Positions 17,119 to 26,919 are shown, counted from the first letter of the stretch. The stretch is DNA of 64,000 nucleotides from Hydrogenimonas sp. (GCA_015490295.1 WFYC01000066.1:1-64000), one strand, 5' to 3'. Translations and numbers: made by a program. Notes: generated by a model not told the origin, from the sequence alone.

Positions 17119-18333
17119 ATGAAAAAAAAGGTAAACAAAGCGGTCCTGGCCTATTCTGGCGGACTAGATACCAGCATAATTTTGAAATGGCTTCAAGACG
17201 AGTACGACTGCGAAGTGGTGACTTTTACGGCAGATATAGGACAGGGTGAAGAGGTTGAACCGGCAAGAGAGAAGGCCCTCAAACTCGGGATAAAACCGGA
17301 GAATATCTTCATAGAGGATCTACGTGAGGAGTTCGTAAAAGAGTATGTCTTTCCGATGTTTCGCGCAAACGCCGTCTATGAGGGAGAGTATCTGCTTGGA
17401 ACCTCGATAGCGAGGCCCCTGATCGCCAAACGGCAGATAGAGATCGCGAAATTGACCGGAGCGGATGCCGTGAGCCACGGCGCCACCGGCAAAGGTAACG
17501 ATCAGGTGAGATTCGAACTCGGCTACCTTGCACTCAACCCCGACATAACCATCATCGCCCCTTGGCGCGAGTGGGACCTGAACAGCCGCGAGAAGCTCCT
17601 TAAATATGCCGAATCGCACGGCATCCCCATAGAGAAACATGGCAAGAAGTCTCCCTACTCCATGGATGCCAATCTTCTTCACATCTCATACGAAGGTGGA
17701 ATTCTCGAAGATCCGATGAACGAGCCGGAAGAGGATATGTGGCGCTGGACCGTAAGCCCGGAAAAGGCTCCGGACAGACCGGAATATATCACGATAACCT
17801 ACAAAAACGGCGATCCTGTAGCCATAGATGGGAAAGAGCTGACACCGGCCCAGATGCTTACCGCTCTGAACGAATACGGCAACAGAAACGGTATAGGGAG
17901 ACTCGATATAGTTGAAAACAGGTATGTCGGTATGAAGAGCCGCGGGTGCTACGAGACTCCGGGTGGAACGATCATGCTCAAAGCCCACCGCGCGATAGAG
18001 TCGATCACCCTTGATCGGGAAGAGGCGCATCTGAAAGACGAACTGATGCCCCGTTACGCGAAACTGATATACAACGGCTTCTGGTTCGCTCCCGAAAGAA
18101 AGATGCTCCAGGCAGCTATAGACAGAACGCAGGAAAACGTAAACGGCGACGTACGCCTTAAGCTCTACAAGGGGAGCGTGACGGTGGTGGGCCGACAATC
18201 TCCGAATTCACTCTTCAACCCTGAATTCAGCACTTTCGAAGAGGACAGCGTTTACAACCAAAAAGATGCGGAAGGTTTCATCCGCTTGAACGCTCTTAGG
18301 TTCATAATCGAAGGGCACGCGAGAAAAAAATAG
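17119..18333 (+). CDS. argG: Argininosuccinate synthase
   Basis: 404 residues, full length. The ATP-binding loop AYSGGLDTS lies at residues 11-19; [15 protein letters not shown] and the citrulline/aspartate loops are present. It ligates citrulline and aspartate with ATP in arginine synthesis. The ATG at 17119 follows GGGGTAA; the open frame upstream overlaps fliT and is not coding in this frame. No other arg gene is adjacent. Confidence 0.98.
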   Translation: MKKKVNKAVLAYSGGLDTSIILKWLQDEYDCEVVTFTADIGQGEEVEPAREKALKLGIKPENIFIEDLREEFVKEYVFPMFRANAVYEGEYLLGTSIARPLIAKRQIEIAKLTGADAVSHGATGKGNDQVRFELGYLALNPDITIIAPWREWDLNSREKLLKYAESHGIPIEKHGKKSPYSMDANLLHISYEGGILEDPMNEPEEDMWRWTVSPEKAPDRPEYITITYKNGDPVAIDGKELTPAQMLTALNEYGNRNGIGRLDIVENRYVGMKSRGCYETPGGTIMLKAHRAIESITLDREEAHLKDELMPRYAKLIYNGFWFAPERKMLQAAIDRTQENVNGDVRLKLYKGSVTVVGRQSPNSLFNPEFSTFEEDSVYNQKDAEGFIRLNALRFIIEGHARKK

Positions 18334-18336
18334 TTT

Positions 18337-18358
18337 TGAAGCGCCTTTAGGGCGTTTC
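18337..18358 (+). terminator. Weak hairpin after argG
   Basis: AAGCGCC-TTTAG-GGGCGTTT can fold into a 7-8 bp stem just after the argG stop, followed by only three T residues. It may attenuate rather than end transcription, because a small gene with a strong ribosome site follows at once. Confidence 0.35.
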
Positions 18359-18370
18359 AGGGGGAGTTAT

Positions 18371-18463
18371 ATGGGAACCCTTCTTTGGGAGATATTTTCT
18401 GTAGTTTTCGTGGTATCCGTAGTAGCTCTTCTTACTCTCTACTACCAGAAGAGGATGCGGTAG
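18371..18463 (+). CDS. 30-residue single-pass membrane peptide
   Basis: ATG at 18371 with the strong ribosome site GGGGGAG 5 bases upstream; stop TAG at 18461-18463. The peptide has a short polar start (MGTLLWEIF), one hydrophobic helix of about 16 residues rich in Val/Leu (SVVFVVSVVALLTLYY), then QKRMR, so an inward-facing basic tail is expected. It begins 37 bases after argG and is likely on the same transcript. It may be a subunit of, or regulator for, a membrane complex; no family is recognised. Confidence 0.6.
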   Translation: MGTLLWEIFSVVFVVSVVALLTLYYQKRMR

Positions 18464-18465
18464 CG

Positions 18466-18771
18466 CTACCTTAAAACCTCTTCGGCTCTCTGTCGCAGAT
18501 CCTCGGGCGAAAACTTTATTACCGCATCTTCCAGACCTATGAGACCCGGAATTATCTCCAAAAGAGTGTAAAAAAGATAGATCATCGGCATGAATGCCGT
18601 CATCTCGCGCCTGAAGCTTTTAAGGGTGTACCGGCTCTTCAGCCACTCCACCGCCTCCGGACGTCCATGCAAAAGAAGAAGCGCCTGTATAGCAAAGACG
18701 AAACCCCAACATATATATGTGAGAATGGATCCGATTACAAAAAAGTACTCCCAAAACGCAAGATCGCTCAC
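18466..18771 (-). CDS. Small membrane protein, 101 aa
   Basis: I do not recognise the family. Two hydrophobic segments are visible, about residues 8-34 (FFVIGSILTYICWGFVFAIQALLLL) and 58-78 (AFMPMIYLFYTLLEIIPGL), with a basic loop between them (EWLKSRYTLKSFRRE) and an acidic/basic C-terminal helix. It overlaps the end of the M3 peptidase by 4 bases (start codon at 18771 in the peptidase stop), so it is translationally coupled to it. Confidence 0.7.
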   Translation of the reverse strand: MSDLAFWEYFFVIGSILTYICWGFVFAIQALLLLHGRPEAVEWLKSRYTLKSFRREMTAFMPMIYLFYTLLEIIPGLIGLEDAVIKFSPEDLRQRAEEVLR

Positions 18772-20720
18772 AGTTCATCCGTAAGGTCGTAGAGTCTTAT
18801 CAGCGCTTCGGGGTCCGGATCTCTTCCGAGCCATCTACGATAGAGTTCATCCATCGGCCTGCTGCCGCCCATCTCCAAAATGTTGCGCCTGTATCCGTCT
18901 GTTATCTCCCTTTTTATCTCTCCGTTTTCGAAACATGCGAAAAAGGCATCCGCACTGAGAACCTCGGCCCACTTGTAGCTGAAGTATCCGGCGGCGTAAC
19001 CGCCGGCGAATATGTGGGCGAACCCCCACTGAAAGCGGTTGTAGGATGGCGGTTTGATAAGAGAGAGCCTCTCCCTGAGAGAGTCGAGCAGATTCTGAAC
19101 CTCATCACCCTGGTAAAGCCTCTGATGGAGCATAAAGTCGAAGAGTGCGAACTCTAGCTGCCTGAGCATACCTGTAGCCGCCATGAAATTTTTGCTTCTT
19201 CTAATCTTGCGCATCAACTCTTCCGGCATAGGCTCACCGCTTTCGTAGTGGAAAGCAAATCTCTTCAAAATACTCTTTTCATACGCGAAGTTCTCCAGAA
19301 ACTGCGAAGGAAACTCCACCACATCCCACGCCACGCCGTGGATGCCGCTGACGAAGCGCTCCTTTATGTGGCTGAAGAGGTGGTGGATGGCATGCCCCAT
19401 CTCGTGAAAGAGTGTCACCACATCGTCGTGTCTTAGCAGTGAAGGAGTCTGCTCCGTAGAGGGAGAGAAGTTGCAGACTACAAATGCCGAAGCAGGATAT
19501 TCTCTGCCTTCAGGATCTTCGTGGTGAGTCTGCCAGTCATTCATCCAGGCCCCTCCCCTCTTGCTCCTCCTTGCCTCGAGGTCGAAATATATTCGTGAGA
19601 AGGTTTTGGCATCTTTTTTTAGGTCATACACAATCACCTTTTCGTTCCAGACCGGAACTTCGACCTCTGCAAACACTATCTCAAACAGCTCCGAGACGAA
19701 ATCGAGCATCCCTTTCAGCACCCTCTTCTGTTCGAAATATGGGCGCGTCTTCTCGTCGTCGAAGTCCAGCTCCATCTTTTTCAGCTTCTCACTGTAGAAG
19801 GCGACATCATAGCTTTGAATATCCTCTACCCCATCCTCCTTCGCAAGCTCACTGAGCTTTTGCACCTCTTTTTCCGCATGCGGTAAAGATGCATCGGCGA
19901 GTCTGTTCAAAAAATTCAGCACAGCATCGTCCGACGGAGCCGTCTTCGTCTGCAAAGAGAGTTCGCTGTAGTGGTCGAATCCCAGAATCTTCGCCTTTTC
20001 ATCTCTAAGGCGCAAAATCTCGTCTATCACTTCAGAGTTCTGCGGAGCCCTTGTCACATAGGCTTTATACAGCTCTTCTCTCAGGCTTCTGTTGGGTCCG
20101 TATGTCATATAGGCCATGTAGCTTGGAATCTGGAGCGTAAAGCGCCAAACCTTTTTTCCATCTTTTTCGGTTTCCGCAAGTTCGAGATCGCTTCGCGGAA
20201 TCCCTTCTACATCCTCCTTGTTCTCGATGATCAACTCGTAGGCATTGGTCGCATCGAGAAGGTTTTGCGAAAAACGGTTGTTGAGTTCGCTGAGGCGAAG
20301 GTTTATCTCCTCCAGCCTCTTTTTACTATCGTCCGGCAGTTCGACACCGGAGAGCCTGAAGTCGCGGATCTCCTGCTTCAGAACCTCTTTTTGCGCATCG
20401 TCATCCGTTTCGACTTTCAGGAAGGCTTCATAAATCTCCCTGTTTTGCGAAAGTTTCGTATGGTAGTGCGAGAGAAGCGGCAGAGACTCTTCATACGCCT
20501 TTTGGGTCTGCTCCGAATTTTCCACGCTGTTGAGGTGTGAAAGCGGAGTAAAAAAGATATCGAGTTTCTCGAAAGTCTCCATATACGGCCGTACGAAAGC
20601 GGTGTAATCAAGGCCGCTCTTGCGCACGAGAGATTCGATATACTCCTCATTCCGATCGAGAGTCTGTTTCAGCCTCTTTGTAAAATTGTCATAGTCCGGT
20701 GTTTTGAAATCCGCAAACAT
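18768..20720 (-). CDS. M3-family oligopeptidase (oligopeptidase A-like)
   Basis: 650 residues. The zinc-metallopeptidase motif HEMGHAIHH is at 439-447 with the downstream acidic ligand region (FPSQFLENFAYE). Length and layout match cytosolic oligopeptidase A/PrlC enzymes, which cut short peptides, including cleaved signal peptides. No signal sequence is present. It is divergent from rplI across a 133-base spacer. Confidence 0.95.
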   Translation of the reverse strand: MFADFKTPDYDNFTKRLKQTLDRNEEYIESLVRKSGLDYTAFVRPYMETFEKLDIFFTPLSHLNSVENSEQTQKAYEESLPLLSHYHTKLSQNREIYEAFLKVETDDDAQKEVLKQEIRDFRLSGVELPDDSKKRLEEINLRLSELNNRFSQNLLDATNAYELIIENKEDVEGIPRSDLELAETEKDGKKVWRFTLQIPSYMAYMTYGPNRSLREELYKAYVTRAPQNSEVIDEILRLRDEKAKILGFDHYSELSLQTKTAPSDDAVLNFLNRLADASLPHAEKEVQKLSELAKEDGVEDIQSYDVAFYSEKLKKMELDFDDEKTRPYFEQKRVLKGMLDFVSELFEIVFAEVEVPVWNEKVIVYDLKKDAKTFSRIYFDLEARRSKRGGAWMNDWQTHHEDPEGREYPASAFVVCNFSPSTEQTPSLLRHDDVVTLFHEMGHAIHHLFSHIKERFVSGIHGVAWDVVEFPSQFLENFAYEKSILKRFAFHYESGEPMPEELMRKIRRSKNFMAATGMLRQLEFALFDFMLHQRLYQGDEVQNLLDSLRERLSLIKPPSYNRFQWGFAHIFAGGYAAGYFSYKWAEVLSADAFFACFENGEIKREITDGYRRNILEMGGSRPMDELYRRWLGRDPDPEALIRLYDLTDEL

Positions 20721-20782
20721 CTATATCCTTCTCTCCCGAAAACAAATTCTTGCAATTATATCCCAATTTACGCTATTTTCGA

Positions 20783-20788
20783 TATAAT
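20783..20788 (+). promoter_or_regulatory. Sigma-70 -10 box for rplI-hslV-hslU-era
   Basis: TTTTCGATATAATCAAC has a perfect TATAAT 65 bases before the rplI ATG, the first gene of a tightly packed four-gene operon. The leader holds CTAGGGTTCCGACGG (20801-20815), for which I see no paired element. Confidence 0.65.
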
Positions 20789-20853
20789 CAACAATACTAA
20801 CTAGGGTTCCGACGGAGCCTTGAAAACAAAAAGAGACCAAAAGGGAACGATCT

Positions 20854-21297
20854 ATGAAAGTACTGCTTGTAAAAGATGTAAAGAACCTCGGAAAAGCCGG
20901 AGAGATAAAAGAGGTAAAAGACGGCTACGGCAAAAATTTTCTGGTAGCGAAAGGTTTTGCCAAAGTGGCCACCGACGAAGTGATAAAAGAGTGGGAGAAC
21001 GAACAGGCCAAAAGAGCGGAGATGGAAGCGGCTGAGATGGCGCGCCTCGAGAAGCTGAAAAAAGAGCTCGAGAGTATGCGGCTCGTCATAAAGAAGAGAC
21101 TTGGAGCCAACGGCTCTCTGTTTGGAGCGATAACAAACCACGATCTGGCGGATGCCATCAAAGCCGAAGGTATCGAGATAGACAAAAAGCTCATTCACCT
21201 CGATGGGGCCATAAAAGCCACCGGCCTCTACGAAGCGGATGTGAAACTTGGCCACGGCATACATGCGAAGCTGAAGTTTGAAGTAGTCGGGGAGTAG
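20854..21297 (+). CDS. rplI: 50S ribosomal protein L9
   Basis: 147 residues. The N-terminal MKVLLVKDVKNLGKAGEIKEVKDGYGKNFLV is the diagnostic L9 signature; a long central helix (residues 40-75) connects to the C-terminal RNA-binding domain. It starts after AAGGGAACGATCT. It is followed after 3 bases by hslV, an arrangement common in Campylobacterota. Confidence 0.98.
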   Translation: MKVLLVKDVKNLGKAGEIKEVKDGYGKNFLVAKGFAKVATDEVIKEWENEQAKRAEMEAAEMARLEKLKKELESMRLVIKKRLGANGSLFGAITNHDLADAIKAEGIEIDKKLIHLDGAIKATGLYEADVKLGHGIHAKLKFEVVGE

Positions 21298-21300
21298 CGA

Positions 21301-21837
21301 ATGTTCGAAGCGACCACGATTCTGGCTTACAGATCGGACAGCTGCGCTGTCATAGGGGGTGACGGTCAGGTTACATTCGGCAATGCCGTTTTGAAAGGGA
21401 ACGCTACGAAAATCAGGACTCTATACAACGGTCAGGTACTTGCGGGGTTCGCCGGAAGCACGGCAGACGCTTTCAACCTGTTCGACATGTTCGAAGGATT
21501 CCTGCAGAGCCGCAAAGGCGACCTTTTGAAAGCGGTCATAGAGTTTTCGAAAGCGTGGCGCAAAGACAAAGTGCTGAGGCGTCTTGAGGCTATGATGATC
21601 GTTTTGAACAACGATCACATCTTCATTCTCAGCGGCAACGGAGACGTCGTCGAACCCGAAGACGGCGAGATCGCCGCCATAGGCAGCGGCGGCAATTTTG
21701 CCATTTCCGCAGCCAGGGCGCTTGCCAGGCACGCAAAGATGGAGCCGAAAACACTCGTAGAAGAGAGTCTGCACATAGCGGCGGATCTCTGTATATATAC
21801 CAATCACAATATCAAGACACTGGAACTGAAAAAATGA
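21301..21837 (+). CDS. hslV: ATP-dependent protease subunit HslV (ClpQ)
   Basis: 178 residues, an N-terminal nucleophile threonine protease of the proteasome-beta fold ([40 protein letters not shown]). By alignment with Escherichia coli HslV, whose second residue is the nucleophile, the catalytic threonine is T5, so a four-residue MFEA leader must be removed. The same leader is, from memory, present in Helicobacter pylori. It overlaps hslU by 4 bases (ATGA) and forms a complex with it. Confidence 0.97.
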   Translation: MFEATTILAYRSDSCAVIGGDGQVTFGNAVLKGNATKIRTLYNGQVLAGFAGSTADAFNLFDMFEGFLQSRKGDLLKAVIEFSKAWRKDKVLRRLEAMMIVLNNDHIFILSGNGDVVEPEDGEIAAIGSGGNFAISAARALARHAKMEPKTLVEESLHIAADLCIYTNHNIKTLELKK

Positions 21838-23171
21838 GAAATGCAGAGAGTATGACACCGAAAGAGATCGTAGCCTATCTCGACAACTATGTGATAGGGC
21901 AGCGTAATGCGAAAAAGACAATCGCCGTGGCGCTTAGAAACAGATACAGAAGAATGCGTCTTCCGTCGGAGATACAGGATGAGATAATGCCGAAAAACAT
22001 CCTGATGATCGGCTCTACCGGTGTGGGAAAGACGGAGATCGCAAGACGACTCGCCAAAATGATGGGCTACCCGTTCGTCAAAGTGGAGGCGAGCAAATAT
22101 ACGGAAGTGGGATTTGTCGGGCGTGACGTCGAATCCATGATAAGAGATCTTGTCACTACATCCGTAAACCTGGTAACACAGGAGCAAAAAGAGCTAAAAA
22201 GCGCAGAGATAGACTCCCATGTCGAAAAGATGATCATAGAAAAACTTCTGCCACCCCTCCCCAAAGGTGCGACAGAGGCGAAACAGCGGGAGTATGAGAC
22301 CAGTTTCGAAAGGATGCGCGAAAAGCTTAGAAAAGGCGAACTCGACAACCTCACCATAGAGGTGGAGATGCCTACGCCGAAAATCGAAATGGCAGACAGC
22401 AACCTCCCACCGGAGATGAGCAAAGTACAGGAGTCCCTGGCGAAAGTTTTCGGCTCGATCGGTCGCGAAAGCAGAAAAGAGGTCTCGGTAAAGGAGGCAA
22501 AAAAGATTCTTCGTCAGGCTGCAAGCGAACGACTCCTGGATGAAGAGCAGATAAAGCAGGAGGCACTTCGCCGCGCAAGCGAAGGCGGAATCATCTTTCT
22601 CGACGAGATAGACAAGATAGCGGTTTCGAGCCAGAACAGCGGACGGCAGGACCCCAGCAAAGAGGGTGTTCAGCGCGATCTGCTGCCTATCGTGGAGGGC
22701 AGCAGCGTAAACACCAAATACGGAACGATCCAGACAGACCATATTCTCTTCATAGCCGCCGGCGCTTTCCATGTGAGCAAACCGAGCGACCTGATTCCCG
22801 AACTCCAGGGGCGCTTTCCGCTGCGTGTGGAGCTCGACTCTTTGACGGAAGAGGCGCTCTATGAGATTCTGACCAAACCGAAAAACTCACTGATCAAGCA
22901 GTATCAGGCCCTTCTGGGCGTCGAAGGGATGGAGCTTGTCTTCGAAGAGGAGGCGCTCAGAGCCATAGCCAGGGTAAGTTTTCAGGCCAACGAGCGTACC
23001 GAAGATATAGGAGCGAGGCGCCTTCATACCGTAATCGAAAAAGTGCTCGAAGAGATCAGCTTCGAAGCCGACGAACACAAGGGTAAAACTTTTACGATAA
23101 CGGCCGATTATGTACATGAGAAGCTCGATGCTATCGTAGAGGATGAAGATGTCGCAAGATACATCCTCTAA
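21834..23171 (+). CDS. hslU: HslU ATPase subunit (ClpY)
   Basis: 445 residues. Walker A GSTGVGKT (60-67), the HslU-specific insertion I-domain (about 110-240), Walker B IIFLDEID, and a sensor/C-terminal region ending VARYIL, the tail that inserts into HslV. It unfolds proteins for HslV. It is translationally coupled to hslV; its 3' end overlaps era. Confidence 0.98.
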   Translation: MRNAESMTPKEIVAYLDNYVIGQRNAKKTIAVALRNRYRRMRLPSEIQDEIMPKNILMIGSTGVGKTEIARRLAKMMGYPFVKVEASKYTEVGFVGRDVESMIRDLVTTSVNLVTQEQKELKSAEIDSHVEKMIIEKLLPPLPKGATEAKQREYETSFERMREKLRKGELDNLTIEVEMPTPKIEMADSNLPPEMSKVQESLAKVFGSIGRESRKEVSVKEAKKILRQAASERLLDEEQIKQEALRRASEGGIIFLDEIDKIAVSSQNSGRQDPSKEGVQRDLLPIVEGSSVNTKYGTIQTDHILFIAAGAFHVSKPSDLIPELQGRFPLRVELDSLTEEALYEILTKPKNSLIKQYQALLGVEGMELVFEEEALRAIARVSFQANERTEDIGARRLHTVIEKVLEEISFEADEHKGKTFTITADYVHEKLDAIVEDEDVARYIL

Positions 23172-24060
23172 AGTACAGACGAAGGCGGGCTTCGTAGCAG
23201 TCGTAGGACGCCCAAATGCCGGGAAAAGCACTCTGCTCAACTGGCTGGTTGGCGAAAAGCTGGCGATGGTAAGCAAAAAGGCCCAGGCGACCAGAAAACG
23301 TATGAATATTATCGTGATGTATAAAAAGAGTCAGATAATATTTGTCGATACGCCTGGAATTCATGAAAAAGAGCGCCTTCTGAACCGCTTTATGCTCCAG
23401 GAGGTGTTCAAAGCGATCGGCGACTGTGATCTGATTCTGTTTCTCGCAGCTGCGAAAGATAGGTTGGACCACTATGAGAATTTTTTGCAGATCAATGCAA
23501 AAAAGCGGCCTCACATCGTCGTTTTAACAAAAATAGACGAAGTGAGCAACGAAGATCTTTTAAAAAAAATCGGTGAATATCAAGCCTACGAGGAGCGTTT
23601 TTTGGCTCTCATTCCGGTCTCTGTAACCAAAAATATCGGAAAAGAGGAGCTCTTGAAACAGATTTCTGCGAATCTGCCGGCTTCGCCGTGGCTATATGAT
23701 CCGGAACTGCTGACAACTACCAGCATAAAAGAGATCTATAAAGAGATGATCAGAGAGTCGATTTTCGACAATCTGAGCGACGAGATCCCATACGAGACGG
23801 ACGTGATCGTAGAGAAGATCGACGAACGGCCCGATATCGACCGTGTACAGGCAACGATAATCGCGGAAAAGAGGAGTCAGAAGATGATTCTTGTCGGTCG
23901 AGGAGGATCTACGATAAAGCGGATAGGAAAAGATGCCAGAATGAAGATGGAGCACTTTTCCGGTAAAAAGATTTTTTTGGAGCTTTTCGTCAGCGTGAAG
24001 AGCGGCTGGTCGAAAACGAAAAAATCACTCAGCGAGGTAGGATACTACTTCGAACAGTAG
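23149..24060 (+). CDS. era: GTPase Era
   Basis: 303 residues. G1 is GRPNAGKST (20-28), G3 is DTPG, G4 is TKID. The C-terminal KH domain (LVGRGGSTIKRIGKDARMKME) binds the 3' end of 16S rRNA during 30S maturation. The ATG at 23149 is chosen because TAGAGG ends 6 bases upstream of it, whereas the ATG at 23143 directly abuts that site. The gene starts inside the last codons of hslU. Confidence 0.97.
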   Translation: MSQDTSSKVQTKAGFVAVVGRPNAGKSTLLNWLVGEKLAMVSKKAQATRKRMNIIVMYKKSQIIFVDTPGIHEKERLLNRFMLQEVFKAIGDCDLILFLAAAKDRLDHYENFLQINAKKRPHIVVLTKIDEVSNEDLLKKIGEYQAYEERFLALIPVSVTKNIGKEELLKQISANLPASPWLYDPELLTTTSIKEIYKEMIRESIFDNLSDEIPYETDVIVEKIDERPDIDRVQATIIAEKRSQKMILVGRGGSTIKRIGKDARMKMEHFSGKKIFLELFVSVKSGWSKTKKSLSEVGYYFEQ

Positions 24061-24155
24061 CTTTTCGACCCGAAAAACGGCGCTTTTTTGTTACTTTTAA
24101 ACTGCTCTTTAAGTTGTACTAGGTTAAAATCAGTAGAAGTAATAATTATAAATTA

Positions 24156-24290
24156 ATGTTACACACAATATACCATAGAGAGTATGATTGCCTGATTATT
24201 GGATGAAAGGAAGGTCTTGCCGCATTCCGAAACCACCTTCAAACATGCTGCCGGCTCCAAAGATCGATAGCGGTGTATAGTGTGTAACAT
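24156..24290. repeat. 135-base element with 19-base inverted terminal arms
   Basis: The left arm (24156-24174, ATGTTACACACAATATACC) and right arm (24272-24290, GGTGTATAGTGTGTAACAT) are inverted copies matching at 17 of 19 positions. The 97 bases inside hold a second pair, GAAGGT (24210-24215) and ACCTTC (24235-24240). It fills most of the 260-base gap between era and the pilus-type operon and ends 30 bases before the first gene. It could be a leader RNA with a long closing stem, or a miniature transposable element; the DNA does not decide. Confidence 0.55.
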
Positions 24291-24320
24291 CAGTTAAATT
24301 AACCATAACGAGGCTTTGTA

Positions 24321-25865
24321 ATGTTCAAGACATCACAGGAAAAAATGGAAAGAGAGAGTATAGGTTTCCATAAAATAGTTTCCATCAACGCTTATCAAAA
24401 TATCTCTTATCAGTTTCAGAACAATGCGCTGCAAAAAATCGAGAAACTTCAATACGACAAAAGAAACTTTGTAGTCTCCACCCTAAACTCGAAGGACTTC
24501 ATCTCATCCATAGTGGAAGTGAGCGTAAATATCCCGCCAGAAGATCTGCAGGATGCGATCGAGCTCAAAGCATACGACGACCTCGGTCTCGACCAGGCTG
24601 TCGAATACATTATAAGATATTTCGAAATACCGGGCCGCAAAACGGACAAATTGCGCTCGTTCCATGTATTTGTCGCAGAGCCCAATGTGATTCATGAGGT
24701 GTTCGACAATGTACGCCAGCAGGTCAAATATATAGACTACATATACCCAAAACCCTATCTTATACAGAACGTCTACGAAAAAGATATACTCGAAGCGTAC
24801 GGTGTACACGGCTATCTATACTTCCAGAAAGAGGATGCCTTTTTGGCACTCTTTAAAGATGGTGAGTACATCTACTCGAAATCGTTGAAATACTCTTTTG
24901 AAAATATTTACGAAAGGTTTTGTGAACTATACGGAGAGAGGGTGGATGAAGCCTCTTTTTACGAGATGCTGCAGAGCGAGGGGCTTAAAACTTCGAACTT
25001 CGACTACCAAGACCATTTGATGAAGCTTTTCAGCGAAATTTTTCTCTACGTAAACGACATTCTGATATATGCGAAGAGGGCCTTTGAGATAGAGAAGATC
25101 GACATGTTCTACACAGGCTCGGAAACAGGTCCCGTACTTGGTCTAAATGAATATGCCCATACTTATCTCGGAATCGAGGCAAGCGATTTCGATTTCGATT
25201 ATGAAATGGAAAAGGGGGACTGGTATGTCGATCAGTTCCATTTCCTATCTATCCTGGAGGCAATCAAGAACATAGAGGGTGAAGAGAGTCCCAACTTCAC
25301 GATTTTCTTCAGGCCGCCTCCATTCGTTGCAAGAAGAAGCGGACAGTTCATCATCACTACAGCCGCTACAATCGTGCTGGCTCTTTCACTTCCGGTCTAT
25401 AACTACACATACGACACATACGTAAAAATAAGTAACGACAGGTTGAAAAAAGAGGAGAAGCAGCTGAACGAACTTACAACCTCCATAAGAAACGAAATTG
25501 CATCGCTGGAGAAACAGAAAAACGATATCCTGGCAAGAATAAAAGCCGAAAACGATCTTTTCGAAACGAAAAAGAAGATTCTGGCTGCGATATATGACAA
25601 AAAAGTCAACTACCCCATGAAAGCCAAAACGATTGTCGGATTCGGAAACAATATGACTAAGTTCGATGTGCGAGTCACCAAAATAAGCGACGAAGACAAC
25701 CTTTTCACGCTCACACTCTACGCTCGAAGCGAGAAGAGAATCACTCAATTTATAAAATTTTTGACCGATACATACGAAAACAGGATTCATGCAGATATAG
25801 ATAAAATCTATAAAGATGAAGAGACCGGAATATATCATGGCGATCTAAAGGTGACTGTACTATGA
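24321..25865 (+). CDS. Fused PilM-PilN (GspL-like) inner-membrane platform protein
   Basis: 514 residues. Residues 1-330 form a soluble domain in the place of the actin-like PilM/GspL cytoplasmic region, though the classical ATP motifs are weak. One membrane helix lies at about 342-362, a coiled coil at 366-425, and a C-terminal ferredoxin-like domain of PilN type (RVTKISDEDNLFTLTLYARSEKRI). A single polypeptide doing the job of PilM plus PilN resembles GspL. It is first in a ten-gene operon and overlaps the PilO-like gene by 4 bases. CGAGG lies 8 bases before the ATG. Confidence 0.72.
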   Translation: MFKTSQEKMERESIGFHKIVSINAYQNISYQFQNNALQKIEKLQYDKRNFVVSTLNSKDFISSIVEVSVNIPPEDLQDAIELKAYDDLGLDQAVEYIIRYFEIPGRKTDKLRSFHVFVAEPNVIHEVFDNVRQQVKYIDYIYPKPYLIQNVYEKDILEAYGVHGYLYFQKEDAFLALFKDGEYIYSKSLKYSFENIYERFCELYGERVDEASFYEMLQSEGLKTSNFDYQDHLMKLFSEIFLYVNDILIYAKRAFEIEKIDMFYTGSETGPVLGLNEYAHTYLGIEASDFDFDYEMEKGDWYVDQFHFLSILEAIKNIEGEESPNFTIFFRPPPFVARRSGQFIITTAATIVLALSLPVYNYTYDTYVKISNDRLKKEEKQLNELTTSIRNEIASLEKQKNDILARIKAENDLFETKKKILAAIYDKKVNYPMKAKTIVGFGNNMTKFDVRVTKISDEDNLFTLTLYARSEKRITQFIKFLTDTYENRIHADIDKIYKDEETGIYHGDLKVTVL

Positions 25866-26506
25866 AAATTATTGAAGATATGCTGGAAAAGCTGGATATC
25901 TACTTCGAAGAGAAAAAAGAGAGTGAATTCTATCTTATGGTATTGGCAGTTGTCGCCGTTTTTGGACTGATATCATACTCATATCTTATTCCTATTACGG
26001 AAAAGGAGCTGAAAAAGGATCTGCAGATACAAAAGCAGCTCGAAAGCAAAATACATGCAGAAAAATCCTACCTGACCACTGTAACCGTCAACGGCGACCA
26101 GCGCTTCAAGATAAAGCAGCTCCAGAGTGAGATAGTCAGGCTGAAGACCAGGTATAGCGATCTGAAAGAGATCAACGAATATTCCGACTACCAGATTCAG
26201 ACCCTTTCGGAACTTCTGTTCAACGAGAAGAACTGGGCCAAGTTTCTTGACTCCATCGCCCTGAAAGCCAAGAAGAACAATATTAACATCTCTTTGATTT
26301 CAAACAAGTTCATAAACAACAAAGACAGTTTCGGTCACGTTCTTGAAATAGGAGTCGATTGTGAAGGAAGCTATAGGGACATGATCAAATTCATGAACGA
26401 GATTGAAGAGAGCGAGCTTGTTGTCGATATATACAGTATAAATCTGGAAAGTGACAAAAAAATAAATGCAAACTTTAAGGTATCGGTATGGGGAATAAAC
26501 TATTGA
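25862..26506 (+). CDS. PilO-like inner-membrane protein
   Basis: 214 residues: a short cytoplasmic start, one membrane helix at about 23-44, a coiled coil (about 50-110) and a C-terminal periplasmic ferredoxin-like domain (SLISNKFINNKDSFGHVLEIGVDCEGSYRDMIKFMNEIEE). That layout is PilO/GspM-type. It overlaps both neighbours, and with the preceding protein would form the alignment complex of a type IV pilus or type II secretion system. Confidence 0.75.
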   Translation: MKIIEDMLEKLDIYFEEKKESEFYLMVLAVVAVFGLISYSYLIPITEKELKKDLQIQKQLESKIHAEKSYLTTVTVNGDQRFKIKQLQSEIVRLKTRYSDLKEINEYSDYQIQTLSELLFNEKNWAKFLDSIALKAKKNNINISLISNKFINNKDSFGHVLEIGVDCEGSYRDMIKFMNEIEESELVVDIYSINLESDKKINANFKVSVWGINY

Positions 26507-26910
26507 TTAAAGCGTCTGTTATAATTTTTTCGACGGCGGCGTTGCTCAGTGCCGAAATAACGATCAACGATATCGACAAACTGGTTAACGACATAAAACA
26601 GGAACGCATAGGTCTCAAGGAGAAAGAGATCCGGAGTGCGAAAGATCCGTTTATATACCCCAACGGGAAACTCGGGCGGATCATCCGCTCTTCCAAAACC
26701 GTGAAGAAGCGTTACAGATTCGTTTTGAGTGCAGTTATAAACGACCGTGTCAAGATCAACGGCAGATGGTATAAACTCAACTCCAAAATCAACGGTTTCA
26801 GGCTTAGCCGCGTTAGTAAGGACCATGTTTTGCTTACACGTAAAAACGAGCGGATTCGCATCTTCTTGAAGCGTTCAAAGAGTAAAAAAATCAAACTTTT
26901 CGTTAAATAA
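26488..26910 (+). CDS. PilP/MshK-like periplasmic protein
   Basis: 140 residues with a signal peptide (IIFSTAALLSAE), a linker carrying RSAKDPFIY and a C-terminal small beta domain (YRFVLSAVINDRVKINGRWYKLNSKINGFRL) followed by a strongly basic tail. PilP/GspC-type proteins use a DPF-containing linker and a beta domain to contact the secretin. Overlaps the PilO-like gene by 19 bases and is followed by the secretin. Confidence 0.7.
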   Translation: MGNKLLIKASVIIFSTAALLSAEITINDIDKLVNDIKQERIGLKEKEIRSAKDPFIYPNGKLGRIIRSSKTVKKRYRFVLSAVINDRVKINGRWYKLNSKINGFRLSRVSKDHVLLTRKNERIRIFLKRSKSKKIKLFVK

Positions 26911-26919
26911 GGATTGGGA

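Noticed and set aside
20801-20815. CTAGGGTTCCGACGG in the rplI leader resembles the 5' conserved part of the guanidine-I (ykkC) riboswitch
   Set aside because: The second conserved half (CTGGTCCGAGAG type) and the supporting stems are absent, and a ribosomal protein operon is not a known target.
24061-24100. Possible terminator after era (CCGAAAAACGG then T6)
   Set aside because: The stem is only 3 bp, too weak to support a call.
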